DNA from: Acidobacteriota bacterium
GTDB lineage: Bacteria; Acidobacteriota; Terriglobia; Terriglobales; Acidobacteriaceae
DNA length: 49,587 bases
Direction of reading: 5' to 3'
NCBI GenBank assembly: GCA_021804655.1
Contig: JAJZHE010000004.1
Location: 1-49,587 of the forward strand
Part shown: positions 41,378 to 49,587 of the stretch, piece after piece
How positions within the stretch are numbered: position 1 is the stretch's first letter
Layout of the letters: every line of letters starts with the position of its first letter
Notes under the pieces: model-generated
What the model was told of the DNA's origin: nothing
What the model saw: only the letters and a program-made list of their open reading frames with translations
The model's database searches: none
Program-made: the position numbers and the translations under genes

Positions 41378-42092
41378 AGTGAAGCTGCACAGTTGCGCGG
41401 GAGGATTTGCGCTGGACGTTGCCTGCGAGATGACGGCACCGCTGACGGTGATCTTTGGCCCCTCTGGCGCGGGCAAGAGTACGCTGCTGCGCATGATCGC
41501 AGGGACGGCGCAGCCGGAGCGCGGGCTGGTGCGCCTGGATGGAGAGACGCTGACCGATACGGAGCGGAAGATTCATCGCAGGCCAGGCAGGCGCGGGGTG
41601 ATGCTGGCTTCGCAGCAGGCTGCGCTGTTTCCGCAGATGACGGTGGAGGGAAACGTGGGCTTCGGCTTGCGCGAGTTGGCTCGTGAAGCCCGTGCCGAGC
41701 GAATTGCCGAAGCGCTGGAAGTGGTTGGCGCGGAAGCACTGGCGCAGCGACGCGTGGCGACGCTCTCCGGAGGTGAAGCGCAACGCGTGGCCCTGGCACG
41801 TGCGCTGGCTCCTCGACCGCGGCTGCTGCTGTTGGATGAGCCGCTTTCAGCGCTGGATACAGAGGCCCGCGATGGAGTGATGACGGCGCTGCTGCGATGG
41901 CTGGGAGAGCACAACATCCAGACGATGGTGGTGACACACGACGCGGTGGATGCACTGCGCACACAGGCCGAGGTGGTGCGGATGCACGAAGGACGCGTGA
42001 CGGCTCAGGGTGCGGCGATGGATGTGCTGACCGAGGAGCGCAGGCGATTGCTGGAGCGGCTGGGCGCGACAGAGCGACTTCAGCCGCGGTGA
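41370..42092 (+). CDS. modC: Molybdate ABC transporter, ATPase lacking TOBE domain
   Basis: 240 residues from GTG 41370 (GGCGGGG upstream; ATG 41334 is an alternative). Walker A GPSGAGKST (30-38), signature LSGGEAQRVALARAL, Walker B LLLLDEP and the H-loop VVTHD are complete. Most ModC proteins (~350 residues) carry a C-terminal molybdate-binding TOBE region; it is absent here. It powers import through ModB. Confidence 0.88.
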   Translation: MVEVKLHSCAGGFALDVACEMTAPLTVIFGPSGAGKSTLLRMIAGTAQPERGLVRLDGETLTDTERKIHRRPGRRGVMLASQQAALFPQMTVEGNVGFGLRELAREARAERIAEALEVVGAEALAQRRVATLSGGEAQRVALARALAPRPRLLLLDEPLSALDTEARDGVMTALLRWLGEHNIQTMVVTHDAVDALRTQAEVVRMHEGRVTAQGAAMDVLTEERRRLLERLGATERLQPR

Positions 42093-42151
42093 CATGGCTC
42101 CGTAGTGGTCAAGCTTCATCAAGCGAGACTGCCCGATCAAAAGCCAAGCCG

Positions 42152-43204
42152 TCAGAAACCGAGGAGAACCGGTTCCATCTCCAGACGAATGCCGAAGCGG
42201 GCATAGACGGCATCCGCGATCTGATCGCGCAAAGCGAGCAGTTCGTCGGCAGTGCCGCCGTCGCAGTTGATGAGCGCGAGGGTGTGGCGTGAGGAGATGC
42301 CGACGTTACCGAGGCGGAAGCCGCGCGCGAAACCAGCCTGCTCAATGAGCCAGGCTGCGGGCAGCTTGATGCGATGCTCGCCCGCCGGATAGCTGGGCGG
42401 TGGCGCACCGAGTCGCTGGGCGAGAGCTGCAAATTCAGCGGTGGTGACGACGGGGTTGCGAAAGAAGCTGCCCGCGCTGCGCACATCGGGATCGCCGGGG
42501 ACGAGCAGCATTCCTTTACTGCGGCGGATGGCACGAACCCTGTCCGCGACAGCGGAAAGCGTGGGAGATAGCTGGTCGGCAAAGGCGCGTTGCAGGTCGG
42601 CGTAGCGCAACAGCGGCGCACCGCCGGGCAGGAGCGCAAATTCAACGGCGGTGACAACGAAGAGGTCGCGCGCAGTGGAGTTGAAAATGCTCTGCCGATA
42701 GGAGAAGCTGCAATCGGCGGCTTCCATCTCATGGAACTGAAGCGTAGCGCGGTCGAGGACACGGACGCGGCGAATGGTTTCAGCGACCTCCTGACCATAC
42801 GCGCCGACATTTTGCACAGGAGTTCCACCGACGGTGCCGGGAATTCCGGCCAGGCACTCGATGCCGGCACAATCGGCGGCGATAGCCTCGGTAACGAAGG
42901 TGTCCCAAGGTTCGCCGGCGGCGGCGCGAAAGAGGCAGAGATCATCCTGAAAGGAACGGCTGATGCCACGGAGATCGGACTGCAGGACGAGGCCGTCGAA
43001 GCCGGAGTCGGCGACGACGAGATTGCTGCCGCCGCCGAGGACGAAGACAGGCAGATTGCACGTGCGTGCCCATGTGAAGGCCTCGACAAGCTGGGACTCC
43101 GAGCTGAGGCGGGCGAACCAGCGCGCCGGGCCTCCGATGCCCAGCGTGGTCAGCGGCGCAAGCGGACGATTTTCTTCAATGGACAGACCGGATGGCAGGA
43201 TCAT
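42152..43204 (-). CDS. murB: UDP-N-acetylenolpyruvoylglucosamine reductase
   Basis: 350 residues. FAD-binding PP loop in FVLGGGSNLVVAD (about 53-65), ECLAGIPGTVGGTPVQNVGAYGQEV (about 117-141), and GSFFRNPVV (about 245-253) with the catalytic Ser. The length and the YRQSIF segment fit the E. coli-type (type I) enzyme. It finishes UDP-MurNAc synthesis in the cytoplasm. It converges on modC with 59 bp between. Confidence 0.96.
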   Translation of the reverse strand: MILPSGLSIEENRPLAPLTTLGIGGPARWFARLSSESQLVEAFTWARTCNLPVFVLGGGSNLVVADSGFDGLVLQSDLRGISRSFQDDLCLFRAAAGEPWDTFVTEAIAADCAGIECLAGIPGTVGGTPVQNVGAYGQEVAETIRRVRVLDRATLQFHEMEAADCSFSYRQSIFNSTARDLFVVTAVEFALLPGGAPLLRYADLQRAFADQLSPTLSAVADRVRAIRRSKGMLLVPGDPDVRSAGSFFRNPVVTTAEFAALAQRLGAPPPSYPAGEHRIKLPAAWLIEQAGFARGFRLGNVGISSRHTLALINCDGGTADELLALRDQIADAVYARFGIRLEMEPVLLGF

Positions 43205-43315
43205 CGTTACAGTCAGGCTAAATCAGATGGGCGCGTTGGCGGCTGAACGATTCACGATGCTGGCAATCCCCGGTACACTGTATGGAACGGAGATTTTTCT
43301 CTGTCGGAGGCACAG

Positions 43316-43741
43316 ATGTATCCAGAGATTATGGTGATCCCGATGCGCGAAGAGATGACGCGCGCCGGAATCCAGGAAGCACGGACTGCGGACGAGGTGG
43401 ACGCTGCACTGCGACAGCCCGGAACGACGATGTTGGTAGTAAATTCCATCTGCGGCTGCGCAGCGGGCAAGATGCGCCCCGGTGTACGCATGGCGCTGGG
43501 ACACAGCACACTGCCGGATCGCTCGATTACGGTTTTTGCCGGACAGGATCGCGAAGCGACGGAACGGGCGCGGTCGTACTTTGAAGGACATCCGCCAACC
43601 TCGCCGGCGATTGCAATTCTGCGCGATGGCAAGCTGGTGTATCTGATGCAGCGGTATGTGATCGAAGCAGCGACAGCGCCGCAGATTGCCGGCGAACTGG
43701 CGCGCGCCTTCGATGAGCTGTGTACCAAAACGACGGCCTGA
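43316..43741 (+). CDS. Bacilliredoxin, BrxA/BrxB family
   Basis: 141 residues with GGAGG six bases before ATG. The family active site appears as SICGCAAGKMRPG with Cys46 and Cys48 (CGC). Bacilliredoxins remove bacillithiol from S-bacillithiolated proteins. The presence suggests a bacillithiol-based redox buffer in this organism. It is followed one base after its stop by a repeat copy. The upstream murB is divergent, at 111 bp. Confidence 0.92.
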   Translation: MYPEIMVIPMREEMTRAGIQEARTADEVDAALRQPGTTMLVVNSICGCAAGKMRPGVRMALGHSTLPDRSITVFAGQDREATERARSYFEGHPPTSPAIAILRDGKLVYLMQRYVIEAATAPQIAGELARAFDELCTKTTA

Positions 43742-43742
43742 G

Positions 43743-44056
43743 GCATTGCATGCAGCCACTGCGGCCTGCGAGCCGCCACGCAGAGTGGCGGCGCTCCGTT
43801 TGGTCGCAGGCTGGCCTGAGTGAAGGACGCTGGCAACAGCAACTTCCCTGCACGCCATTGCAAGGAGCAGGCGCGGGCTTTGCCTGCTACGGACATTTGT
43901 TGCGCTACCGTTGGTCGCGGAGGCGCCGCGGCGAAGGACGCTGACGAACAGCAGATTCCCTGCGGGAATGACAACAAGAAAAGCAAAATCAAGAGCAAGG
44001 GCAAAGGCGAGAACACGAAAAGCGGGAACAATGGCAGGAGCGAGAGCGCAGACGCA
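43743..44056 (+). repeat. Intergenic repeat, diverged long copy (copy F)
   Basis: GCATTGCATGCAGCC starts one base after the bacilliredoxin stop. An inverted repeat, CCGCCACGCAGAGTGGCGG, follows at 43775-43793. The TTGGTCGC motif appears twice (43799 and 43912) and CATTGCA returns in part at 43856. The core GCAGATTCCCTGCGGGAATG (43951-43970) with TGACAACAAGAAAAGC and purine-rich units ends the copy before the lacI-type gene. Confidence 0.75.
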
Positions 44057-44101
44057 TGATTTCGCTGGCGCAGATGGCTGTCGGCAAATTAGGATGGCGG
44101 G

Positions 44102-45163
44102 GTGAGTCCTCGAAGCACCCGCAGTACATCTACAGGAAAGCCGGACATCCGCACGGTGGCGTCGCTGGCGCGCGTGTCGATCGCCACGGTCTCCCGCACG
44201 ATCAATGGGTCGTCCGCGGTGAGCGACAAGCTGTCGAAGCGCGTATGGCAGGCGATCGAACAACTGAACTATTTTCCGAACACCCATGCGCGGAGCCTGG
44301 TCTCCGGGCGCAGCCGCATCCTGGGCATCATTGTCGAAAACATCACCAATCCGTTTTTTCCCGAACTGATTGCAAGCTTTGAAGAGATTGCGGTGGCGCA
44401 CGGCTACGAGCTGCTGGTGAGTTCGGGCAACATCCAAAGCGCAGCACAGATTGAGACCATTGTGCGCCGCATGCTGGAGCGCAAGGTGGAAGGCGTAGCG
44501 GTGTTGACCTTCGGCAGCGAAGAGTCGGTGCTGGATCAATTGGTGAACCACGGTATTCCACTGGTGCTGGCCGAGTTTGAGGTGAACAACCCGCGCGTGA
44601 GCACGATCCTGATCGATTACGCATCGGGGATTCGCGAAGCGGTGGAACATCTGGTGAATCTGGGGCACAGGAAGATTGCTTATCTGGCCGGGCCGCACAC
44701 GCTGCACTCCGCCGAAACGCGTCTGCACTGCTTTGAAAGCTCGACGGCAGTCTGCGGTCTGCGCATCCGCAAAGAGTGGATTGTGGACGCGGATCACACG
44801 CTGAAGGGCGGCGAAGCTGGGATGCAGCGGTTGCTGGGGCTGAAGGAACGTCCGACGGCAGTGATCTGCTCCAACGACATGACGGCGATTGGCGTGCTGC
44901 ATGCGGCGCACCAGGCGCGGCTGGCCGTGCCGGAGGAACTTTCCGTCATCGGGCTGGACGATATTGCATTTACTGAATTTACGTTGCCGCCGCTGACCAC
45001 GATCGGGCTTTCGCGCCACGCTCTGGCGCGCGCAGCATTTGATGCGCTGCGCGTGCAGGTGGAGGCGCTCAACGAGCCAGGCGAACACATGCCAAACCAG
45101 CGTCGCTTTGAGGTGACAACGACGCTGATCGCGCGCGAAAGCACTGCCCCTCCGAAGGCGTAG
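44102..45163 (+). CDS. LacI-family transcriptional regulator
   Basis: 353 residues from GTG 44102. N-terminal helix-turn-helix IRTVASLARVSIATVSRTIN (16-35), hinge LNYFPNTHARSLVSGRSR, then a sugar-binding periplasmic-protein-like domain (ILGIIVENITNPFFPELIASFEE; later SNDMTAIG; GLDDIAF). It converges on the two sugar-acid genes (22 bp from the end of the FAH gene) and probably regulates them, repressing when inducer is absent; this is inferred from position. The operator was not found. Confidence 0.92.
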   Translation: MSPRSTRSTSTGKPDIRTVASLARVSIATVSRTINGSSAVSDKLSKRVWQAIEQLNYFPNTHARSLVSGRSRILGIIVENITNPFFPELIASFEEIAVAHGYELLVSSGNIQSAAQIETIVRRMLERKVEGVAVLTFGSEESVLDQLVNHGIPLVLAEFEVNNPRVSTILIDYASGIREAVEHLVNLGHRKIAYLAGPHTLHSAETRLHCFESSTAVCGLRIRKEWIVDADHTLKGGEAGMQRLLGLKERPTAVICSNDMTAIGVLHAAHQARLAVPEELSVIGLDDIAFTEFTLPPLTTIGLSRHALARAAFDALRVQVEALNEPGEHMPNQRRFEVTTTLIARESTAPPKA

Positions 45164-45185
45164 TCAAAGCATTTTGGCTCCAGGG

Positions 45186-46019
45186 TCAGGCGCGAACGAC
45201 TGGGTTCGTCAGCTCGCCGAGGCCATCGATACGGATGCGGACAATATCTCCCTCGGCCAGCGTGAAGTCATCGTCGGGCACGATACCTGTGCCGGTCATG
45301 AGAAACACTCCGCTGGGAAAGCAATTGTCGCGGAAGAGATATTCGACAAGCTGGGCTGGGTCGCGTTTGAGTTCGGCCAGCGTGGTGGACCCGGAGAACG
45401 CGACTGCGCCTGCGCGTTCGACTGCGAGCGCAATACCGGTCGTCGGCGGGAGCGGTTTGGTGGCAAGCAGGATGAAGGGGCCAAGCGCGCAACTGCCTTG
45501 GTAGACCTTGGCTTGTGGCAGATACAGGGGGTTTTCGCCTTCGATGTCACGCGAGCTCATGTCATTGCCGATGGTGCAGCCGACGATCTGTCCGCGTGGG
45601 TTGACGAGCAGCGTCCACTCCGGTTCTGGAACCGACCAGTGCGCGTCGCGACGGATGCGCACCGGCTGACCGGGGCCGGAGACGCGGCTGGCTGTGGCTT
45701 TGAAGAAAAGCTCGGGCCGCTCGGCGGAGTAGACACGATCGTAAAAGCTGCCACCGCCGGCATCGCGCGACTCTTCCATGCGCGCGTCGCGGCTGCGATA
45801 GTAGGTGACACCGGCGGCCCAGACTTCCTGACTCTGGATGGGCGCAAGCAGGTCTTCGGGTGAAAGCTGCTCGGCGACGCTTCCCTGCCCGACGATCTGA
45901 TCCATATAGCCGTGGAGATCATCCATGCGCAACAAGGCGTCCAGGCCTGTTTCAGGAACCGGGTAAACCTTCTGCTCGACGGTGAGAAAGAGGCCTTTGC
46001 GCGTATTCCAGAGCTTCAT
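45186..46019 (-). CDS. FAH-family enzyme, probably 2-keto-3-deoxy-pentonate dehydratase
   Basis: 277 residues. Fumarylacetoacetase-like core: [29 protein letters not shown], then [30 protein letters not shown] (about 160-190) with metal-binding Glu/Asp residues, and [16 protein letters not shown]. The gene overlaps the D-xylonate dehydratase gene by ATGA. In oxidative pentose routes a FAH-family enzyme dehydrates 2-keto-3-deoxy-pentonate to 2-oxoglutarate semialdehyde; the neighbour supports that role. A hydrolase on another keto acid cannot be excluded. Confidence 0.8.
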   Translation of the reverse strand: MKLWNTRKGLFLTVEQKVYPVPETGLDALLRMDDLHGYMDQIVGQGSVAEQLSPEDLLAPIQSQEVWAAGVTYYRSRDARMEESRDAGGGSFYDRVYSAERPELFFKATASRVSGPGQPVRIRRDAHWSVPEPEWTLLVNPRGQIVGCTIGNDMSSRDIEGENPLYLPQAKVYQGSCALGPFILLATKPLPPTTGIALAVERAGAVAFSGSTTLAELKRDPAQLVEYLFRDNCFPSGVFLMTGTGIVPDDDFTLAEGDIVRIRIDGLGELTNPVVRA

Positions 46020-48025
46020 GATTGTCCTTTCGTGGAAGGGTGCGATTGCGAGTGGCTGAGCTGCGCGATGACGGCATCGGAGTCATAGACGCATCCGCCC
46101 CAGACGCCACCGGAGGCGGTGACGAGCGCGGCCCAGAGACGCGTGTCGTCGGGGAGCTGCGGATGCGGGTGAAGATCGGGTCGTGGAGTGCGCGCAGCCA
46201 GCAGCGCGGTGCCGCTGGCGACGGCCTCGTCGTCCGGAGCAAGCAGATCGACAGTACCGGTGAGTTGACTGCGGTCGATAACGATGCGGATGCGATCGCC
46301 GTCGAGGACGCGCCCGATGGGTCCGCCGGCCAGCGCCTCCGGGCTGATGTGGCCGATGCAGGCACCGGTGGAGACGCCGCTGAAACGCGCGTCGGTGAGG
46401 ACGGCGACGTGTTTGCAGTGCGGCAATTGTTTCAGCGCGGACGTGATCTGATAAATCTCCTGCATGCCGGCGCCGAGCGGCCCACCGCAGAGGAGGACAA
46501 TGACGTCGCCGCTGCCGACCTGCCCGGATTTGATGGCGGCAATGGCAGCTTCTTCCGTGACGAAGACGCGCGCCGGACCGGTATGACGATAGACGTTATC
46601 CGGACCAATGAGCGAAGGATCGATGGCGGTGCATTTGATGACCGAGCCGTGCGGAGCGAGATTGCCGGAAGGAAAACAGACGGTAGAGCTGAGTCCGGCA
46701 GCGCGAGCGGCGGCGGGGGAGTGGATGACGTCCTCCGGGTCGATGCCGTCGAGGTCGCGCAGTCGTTGGCGCAGGACGCCGCGGCGCTCACTCGATCGCC
46801 ACCAGTCGAGTGATTCACCGAGAGTGACACCAGCGACCGTGCGCACGGAGGTGTCGAGCAGACCGGCTTCGCGGAGATGCAGCATGACCTCCGGTACGCC
46901 GCCGGCGAGAAAGACCTGCACGGTGGCGAAGTTGCGCGGACCGTTGGGAAGCGCATCGACGAGGCGCGGAACAGCGCGGTTGACAGCGGCCCAGTCCTCG
47001 GCGGTGGGCCGCGCCAGACCGGCGGAGAATGCAATGGCGGGCAGGTGAAGCAGCAGATTGGTGGATCCGCCAAAAGCGGCGTGCAGGACCATGGCGTTGC
47101 GCACGGCGGCATCGGTGAGGATGTGGCGCATGCCAACTCCGGTCTGGTGCATGCGCAGCAAAGCCAGTGCGGAGCGAGCCGCGGCATCGAGCCAGAGGGG
47201 ATGGCCGGAGGGCGCAAGCGCGGAGTGAGGCAGCGCGATGCCGAGCGCCTCTGCGACGACCTGCGCAGTGGCGGCTGTGCCCAGGAACTGGCATCCGCCG
47301 CCGGGCGAGGCGCAGGCGCGACAGCCGACCTCGGCAGCGGCTTCCAGCGTGATCTGCCCCTGGGCAAAACGCGCGCCGATGGTCTGGACCTTGCCGGCGT
47401 CTTCGCCGGAGGTGGGCAGCAGCGTGACGCCGCCGGGGACGAGGATCGCCGGATAGTCGCCGCTGGCGGCCAGGGCCATCATCATGGCGGGCAGACCCTT
47501 GTCGCAGGTGGCCACGCCGAGGACGCCTTTGCGTGTGGGCAACGAACGGACGAGGCGGCGCAGGACGATGGCCGCGTCGTTGCGATAGGGCAGCGAGTCG
47601 AACATGCCGACTGTGCCCTGTGTGCGCCCGTCGCAGGGATCGGTGCAGGCAGCAGCGTAGGGGATGGCGCGGTTGTGGCGAAGCGTTCGCGCGGCCTCGG
47701 CGACGAGCAGGCCGACTTCCCAGTGGCCGGTGTGGAGGCCGAGCGCAATGGGTTCGCCGCTGTCGGCACGCAGGCCGCCATGGGTGCTGAGGATGAGAAA
47801 TTCAGGATCGAGCAGACGGGACGGCTCCCACCCCATGCCCGCGCCCTGGCTGAGCGCGAAAAGATTGCCGGAGGGCTGGGTGAGCAGCATCTCCGGCGTG
47901 ATGGGCAAGGCTCCGGACGGGCCAGCGGCGTGGGTAGCGACAGGCGCGTCTGAGTACAGGGCCGCATTCAAACTGGAAGGCAGAATGGACTCGATGGAGA
48001 GAACAGACAAAAGAGATGCTCCCAA
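46016..48025 (-). CDS. D-xylonate dehydratase, YjhG/YagF (IlvD/Edd) family
   Basis: 669 residues. Iron-sulfur-type dehydratase family with [36 protein letters not shown] and [13 protein letters not shown], the last two with cluster Cys. The sequence runs along E. coli YjhG/YagF (about 655 residues) to the C-terminal [21 protein letters not shown]. It removes water from D-xylonate giving 2-keto-3-deoxy-D-xylonate. The start is uncertain: no ATG is near; TTG 48025 opens the ORF and TTG 48010 has GGGAG six bases upstream. The FAH gene follows, overlapping by ATGA. Confidence 0.9.
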   Translation of the reverse strand: MGASLLSVLSIESILPSSLNAALYSDAPVATHAAGPSGALPITPEMLLTQPSGNLFALSQGAGMGWEPSRLLDPEFLILSTHGGLRADSGEPIALGLHTGHWEVGLLVAEAARTLRHNRAIPYAAACTDPCDGRTQGTVGMFDSLPYRNDAAIVLRRLVRSLPTRKGVLGVATCDKGLPAMMMALAASGDYPAILVPGGVTLLPTSGEDAGKVQTIGARFAQGQITLEAAAEVGCRACASPGGGCQFLGTAATAQVVAEALGIALPHSALAPSGHPLWLDAAARSALALLRMHQTGVGMRHILTDAAVRNAMVLHAAFGGSTNLLLHLPAIAFSAGLARPTAEDWAAVNRAVPRLVDALPNGPRNFATVQVFLAGGVPEVMLHLREAGLLDTSVRTVAGVTLGESLDWWRSSERRGVLRQRLRDLDGIDPEDVIHSPAAARAAGLSSTVCFPSGNLAPHGSVIKCTAIDPSLIGPDNVYRHTGPARVFVTEEAAIAAIKSGQVGSGDVIVLLCGGPLGAGMQEIYQITSALKQLPHCKHVAVLTDARFSGVSTGACIGHISPEALAGGPIGRVLDGDRIRIVIDRSQLTGTVDLLAPDDEAVASGTALLAARTPRPDLHPHPQLPDDTRLWAALVTASGGVWGGCVYDSDAVIAQLSHSQSHPSTKGQS

Positions 48026-48126
48026 GTGAACAGGAATCGCAGACGGGATCGCGGACGGCAGATACGCCGTCGGAATGATTGTAGACGCGCTGCAACTGTC
48101 GGTGCGAGTTCATGGGGTGGGACGGC

Positions 48127-48333
48127 TCAGTGGCCGTCCGCATCTCCGTCGTGTGCGAGCGAGGCGCGACCGGCTTCGCTGATGGAGGCTGTGTCCTTCT
48201 GCAGCATGGCGTTCTGGTCCTGCGCCTGCTGGGTTGCGGCTACGCTGGCCTGGACGCTGGCTTGAACACTGGCCTGGGCGGCCTGTGCGACCTGCGCGGC
48301 TTGAGTTACGGCTCCAATTGCTGCGATACTCAT
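48127..48333 (-). CDS. Small Ala/Gln-rich repeat protein
   Basis: 68 residues behind an excellent AAGGAG site. After MSIAAIGAV comes TQAAQVAQAAQASVQASVQASVAATQQAQDQ, an Ala/Gln/Ser/Val helical stretch (about 10-40), then a polar tail. The start with a MSIAA pattern and small size recall the YjfB-type putative motility proteins, but I would not assign it. Good ribosome site and codon use suggest a real gene. Confidence 0.5.
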   Translation of the reverse strand: MSIAAIGAVTQAAQVAQAAQASVQASVQASVAATQQAQDQNAMLQKDTASISEAGRASLAHDGDADGH

Positions 48334-48617
48334 AGCAGTACTCCTTTCTGCTGTTGTTTTCGGCGAAGCGCAACGAGTGCTTGAGCGTGGAGGTCAACAA
48401 TGACGAACTCTTCATGGGGTTGCGGCTGGTTGACGGCGCGAACAGGCGAGGCAAAAAGCCGCGGCGTAAATAAAAGTCCGGACGACAGGCCATGCAAAAA
48501 GCAGAGCCGCTGGCGACACAACAAGCAGAGCGACGCGAACCCTTTCAGCCACAACTTCAAACGCGGAGTGCGCACAGCTTCCGCTAAGCCTGCAAGATGA
48601 CCCGGAGGGTCTCCGGC
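48334..48617. other. Divergent intergenic region
   Basis: 284 bp between the small Ala/Gln-rich gene and the sensor kinase gene. Short ORFs on both strands show no recognisable content. It should hold both promoters; none was clear. Confidence 0.5.
48599..48616 (+). promoter_or_regulatory. Ribosome site inside two alternative hairpins
   Basis: GACCC-GGA-GGGTC (48599-48611) and CCGGAG-GGT-CTCCGG (48602-48616) overlap and exclude one another; GGAGGG, the ribosome site of the next gene, lies in both. The second ends one base before ATG 48618. Confidence 0.45.
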
Positions 48618-49587
48618 ATGTCAGTTCAGCTTCCCCTGTCGGCCATTCCAGAAACGCCATCTCCAGTGCATCAAATCGCTGAGGCGATTGATCGCATTGC
48701 GCCCTTGCAGGGGTTGAGCTATGCCGAACGGGAGTGGCTGGCGCAACATGGGCAGGAGATTCGCCTGAAGGTGGGCGAGACGCTTTTTGAGGAAGGGATG
48801 GCCGCCGAGCAGATGATCCTGATCCTGAAGGGCGAGATTCATGTGCGGCGACACAGGACAGGGCCGATGACGCTGTTCATTGGGCGCGCGGGCCAGATGA
48901 CAGGACTGCTTCCCTTCTCGCGGATGAACAGCTATGGTGGACACGGATATGCCGTGCAGGATGTGTGGGCGCTGCTGTTTCATCGCTCCCTTTTTCCGGA
49001 GATGCTGCAGACGATCCCAAGTTTGGGCCAGCGCGTGGTAAATACGCTGCTGGACAGGGTGCGCGAGGTGACGCGCATTGAGCAGCAAAGCGAAAAACTG
49101 ACGGCGCTGGGCAAGCTGGCGGGCAACCTGGCACATGAGCTGAACAATCCTTCGGCAGCCGCGCAGCGGGCGGCCAGCGGGATTTTGAGCGAGCTGCGGT
49201 ATTTTGCCGACGGACGTTATGCGCTGGTGGCGCAGTGTCTGACCGAAGAACAGGTATTGGCGGTACAGAACTGGGAGCGGCAGGCACGCACGCGTGCCGC
49301 GGATGTGCAAGGCGATGGACAATCGACGATTGCAGACCGTGAGGATGCCATTCTGCGCTGGCTGAACGAGCACAGGATTGAGGAGGGATGGCGGATTGCG
49401 CCCGAGCTGGCGGAGCTGGGCGTGATGCTGGATGACCTGCAAATGCTGGCGGATTTTCTGGACCGCGAAGCGATGCAGGTGGTGCTGGCTCAGTTCGCCT
49501 CTTCGCTGCGCGCCGAGCACTTTGCGCAGGCGATGCTGCACTCCTCGGAGCGCATCTTTGACCTGATCAGCGCGATCAAAAGCTACT
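48618..49587 (+). CDS. Sensor histidine kinase with cyclic-nucleotide-binding-like domain, cut by window edge
   Basis: At least 323 residues, open to the right edge. Residues about 28-145 look like a cNMP-binding (Crp-like) domain: YAEREWLAQHGQEIRLKVGETLFEEG, then MILILKGEIHVRR. A coiled linker leads to the H-box ALGKLAGNLAHELNNPSAAAQRAA with His173, and a long helical insert follows. The kinase ATPase part lies beyond the window. Kinases of this type sense a nucleotide or redox signal and pass phosphate to a regulator. No receiver gene is visible. The start is set by GGAGGG nine bases upstream. Confidence 0.85.
   Translation, partial: MSVQLPLSAIPETPSPVHQIAEAIDRIAPLQGLSYAEREWLAQHGQEIRLKVGETLFEEGMAAEQMILILKGEIHVRRHRTGPMTLFIGRAGQMTGLLPFSRMNSYGGHGYAVQDVWALLFHRSLFPEMLQTIPSLGQRVVNTLLDRVREVTRIEQQSEKLTALGKLAGNLAHELNNPSAAAQRAASGILSELRYFADGRYALVAQCLTEEQVLAVQNWERQARTRAADVQGDGQSTIADREDAILRWLNEHRIEEGWRIAPELAELGVMLDDLQMLADFLDREAMQVVLAQFASSLRAEHFAQAMLHSSERIFDLISAIKSY

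Noticed and set aside
9924-44056. CRISPR array
   Set aside because: The repeats are dispersed singly between genes, with modular structure and no regular spacers.
48330-48575. 81-residue minus-strand ORF ending at the start of the small Ala/Gln-rich gene
   Set aside because: The ATGA-like overlap is probably chance; composition is irregular and no ribosome site or family is visible.

Overview
The window looks like a chromosomal piece of an acidobacterium (Acidobacteriota, probably family Acidobacteriaceae). This rests on the GC-rich codon use, the protein families, and a repeat family around a short palindrome (TTCCCTTCGGGAA followed by TGACAA) placed just behind stop codons. The taxonomic call is inference; no rRNA gene is present. 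No tRNA, CRISPR array, transposase or origin was found.

Layout. 1-0.9 kb: AT-rich DNA unlike the rest, holding the 5' part of a HipA-like kinase gene that runs off the left edge. 0.9-2.1 kb: a small membrane protein and a short-chain dehydrogenase resembling D-xylose dehydrogenase (XylB). 2.2-9.9 kb: a Cus-type Cu/Ag efflux operon (cusC, cusB, cusA) with three unusual companions: a Cys/Met-rich exported protein, an exported protein with a two-fold repeat, and a membrane-anchored NosL-like protein. 10.1-12.1 kb: uvrB. 12.5 kb: a degenerate receiver protein. 13.1-18.6 kb: cytochrome c maturation genes (ccmF, ccmH, a CcmI-like fragment, an exported protein), then DUF4149 and ZIP metal transporter genes. 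19-22.3 kb: two different ClC channel/transporter genes. 22.4-25.6 kb: enoyl-CoA hydratase, exported GH130 enzyme, DHH phosphoesterase.

25.7-34.8 kb is a flagellar basal-body operon on the minus strand (flgB flgC fliE fliF fliG fliH fliI fliJ). It is headed by a sigma-54 activator that lacks a DNA-binding domain, and a good -24/-12 promoter lies directly before flgB. 35-37.1 kb: an orphan OmpR-type regulator, lexA and trxA. 37.4-39.8 kb: thrC-thrB. 39.8-42.1 kb: modABC. Then murB, a bacilliredoxin and a LacI regulator. 45.2-48 kb: a FAH-family dehydratase/hydrolase and a YjhG/YagF-type D-xylonate dehydratase. With the XylB-like gene at the other end of the window these give three enzymes of the oxidative (Weimberg-type) D-xylose route. 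The right edge cuts a sensor histidine kinase with a cyclic-nucleotide-binding-like domain.

The signals I rate most worth following are the post-stop repeat family, the copper operon with its new companions, the HTH-less sigma-54 activator with its promoter, a duplicated ribosome-binding site that makes an 11-codon leader coupled to flgC, and a nested-hairpin RNA between thrB and trxA.
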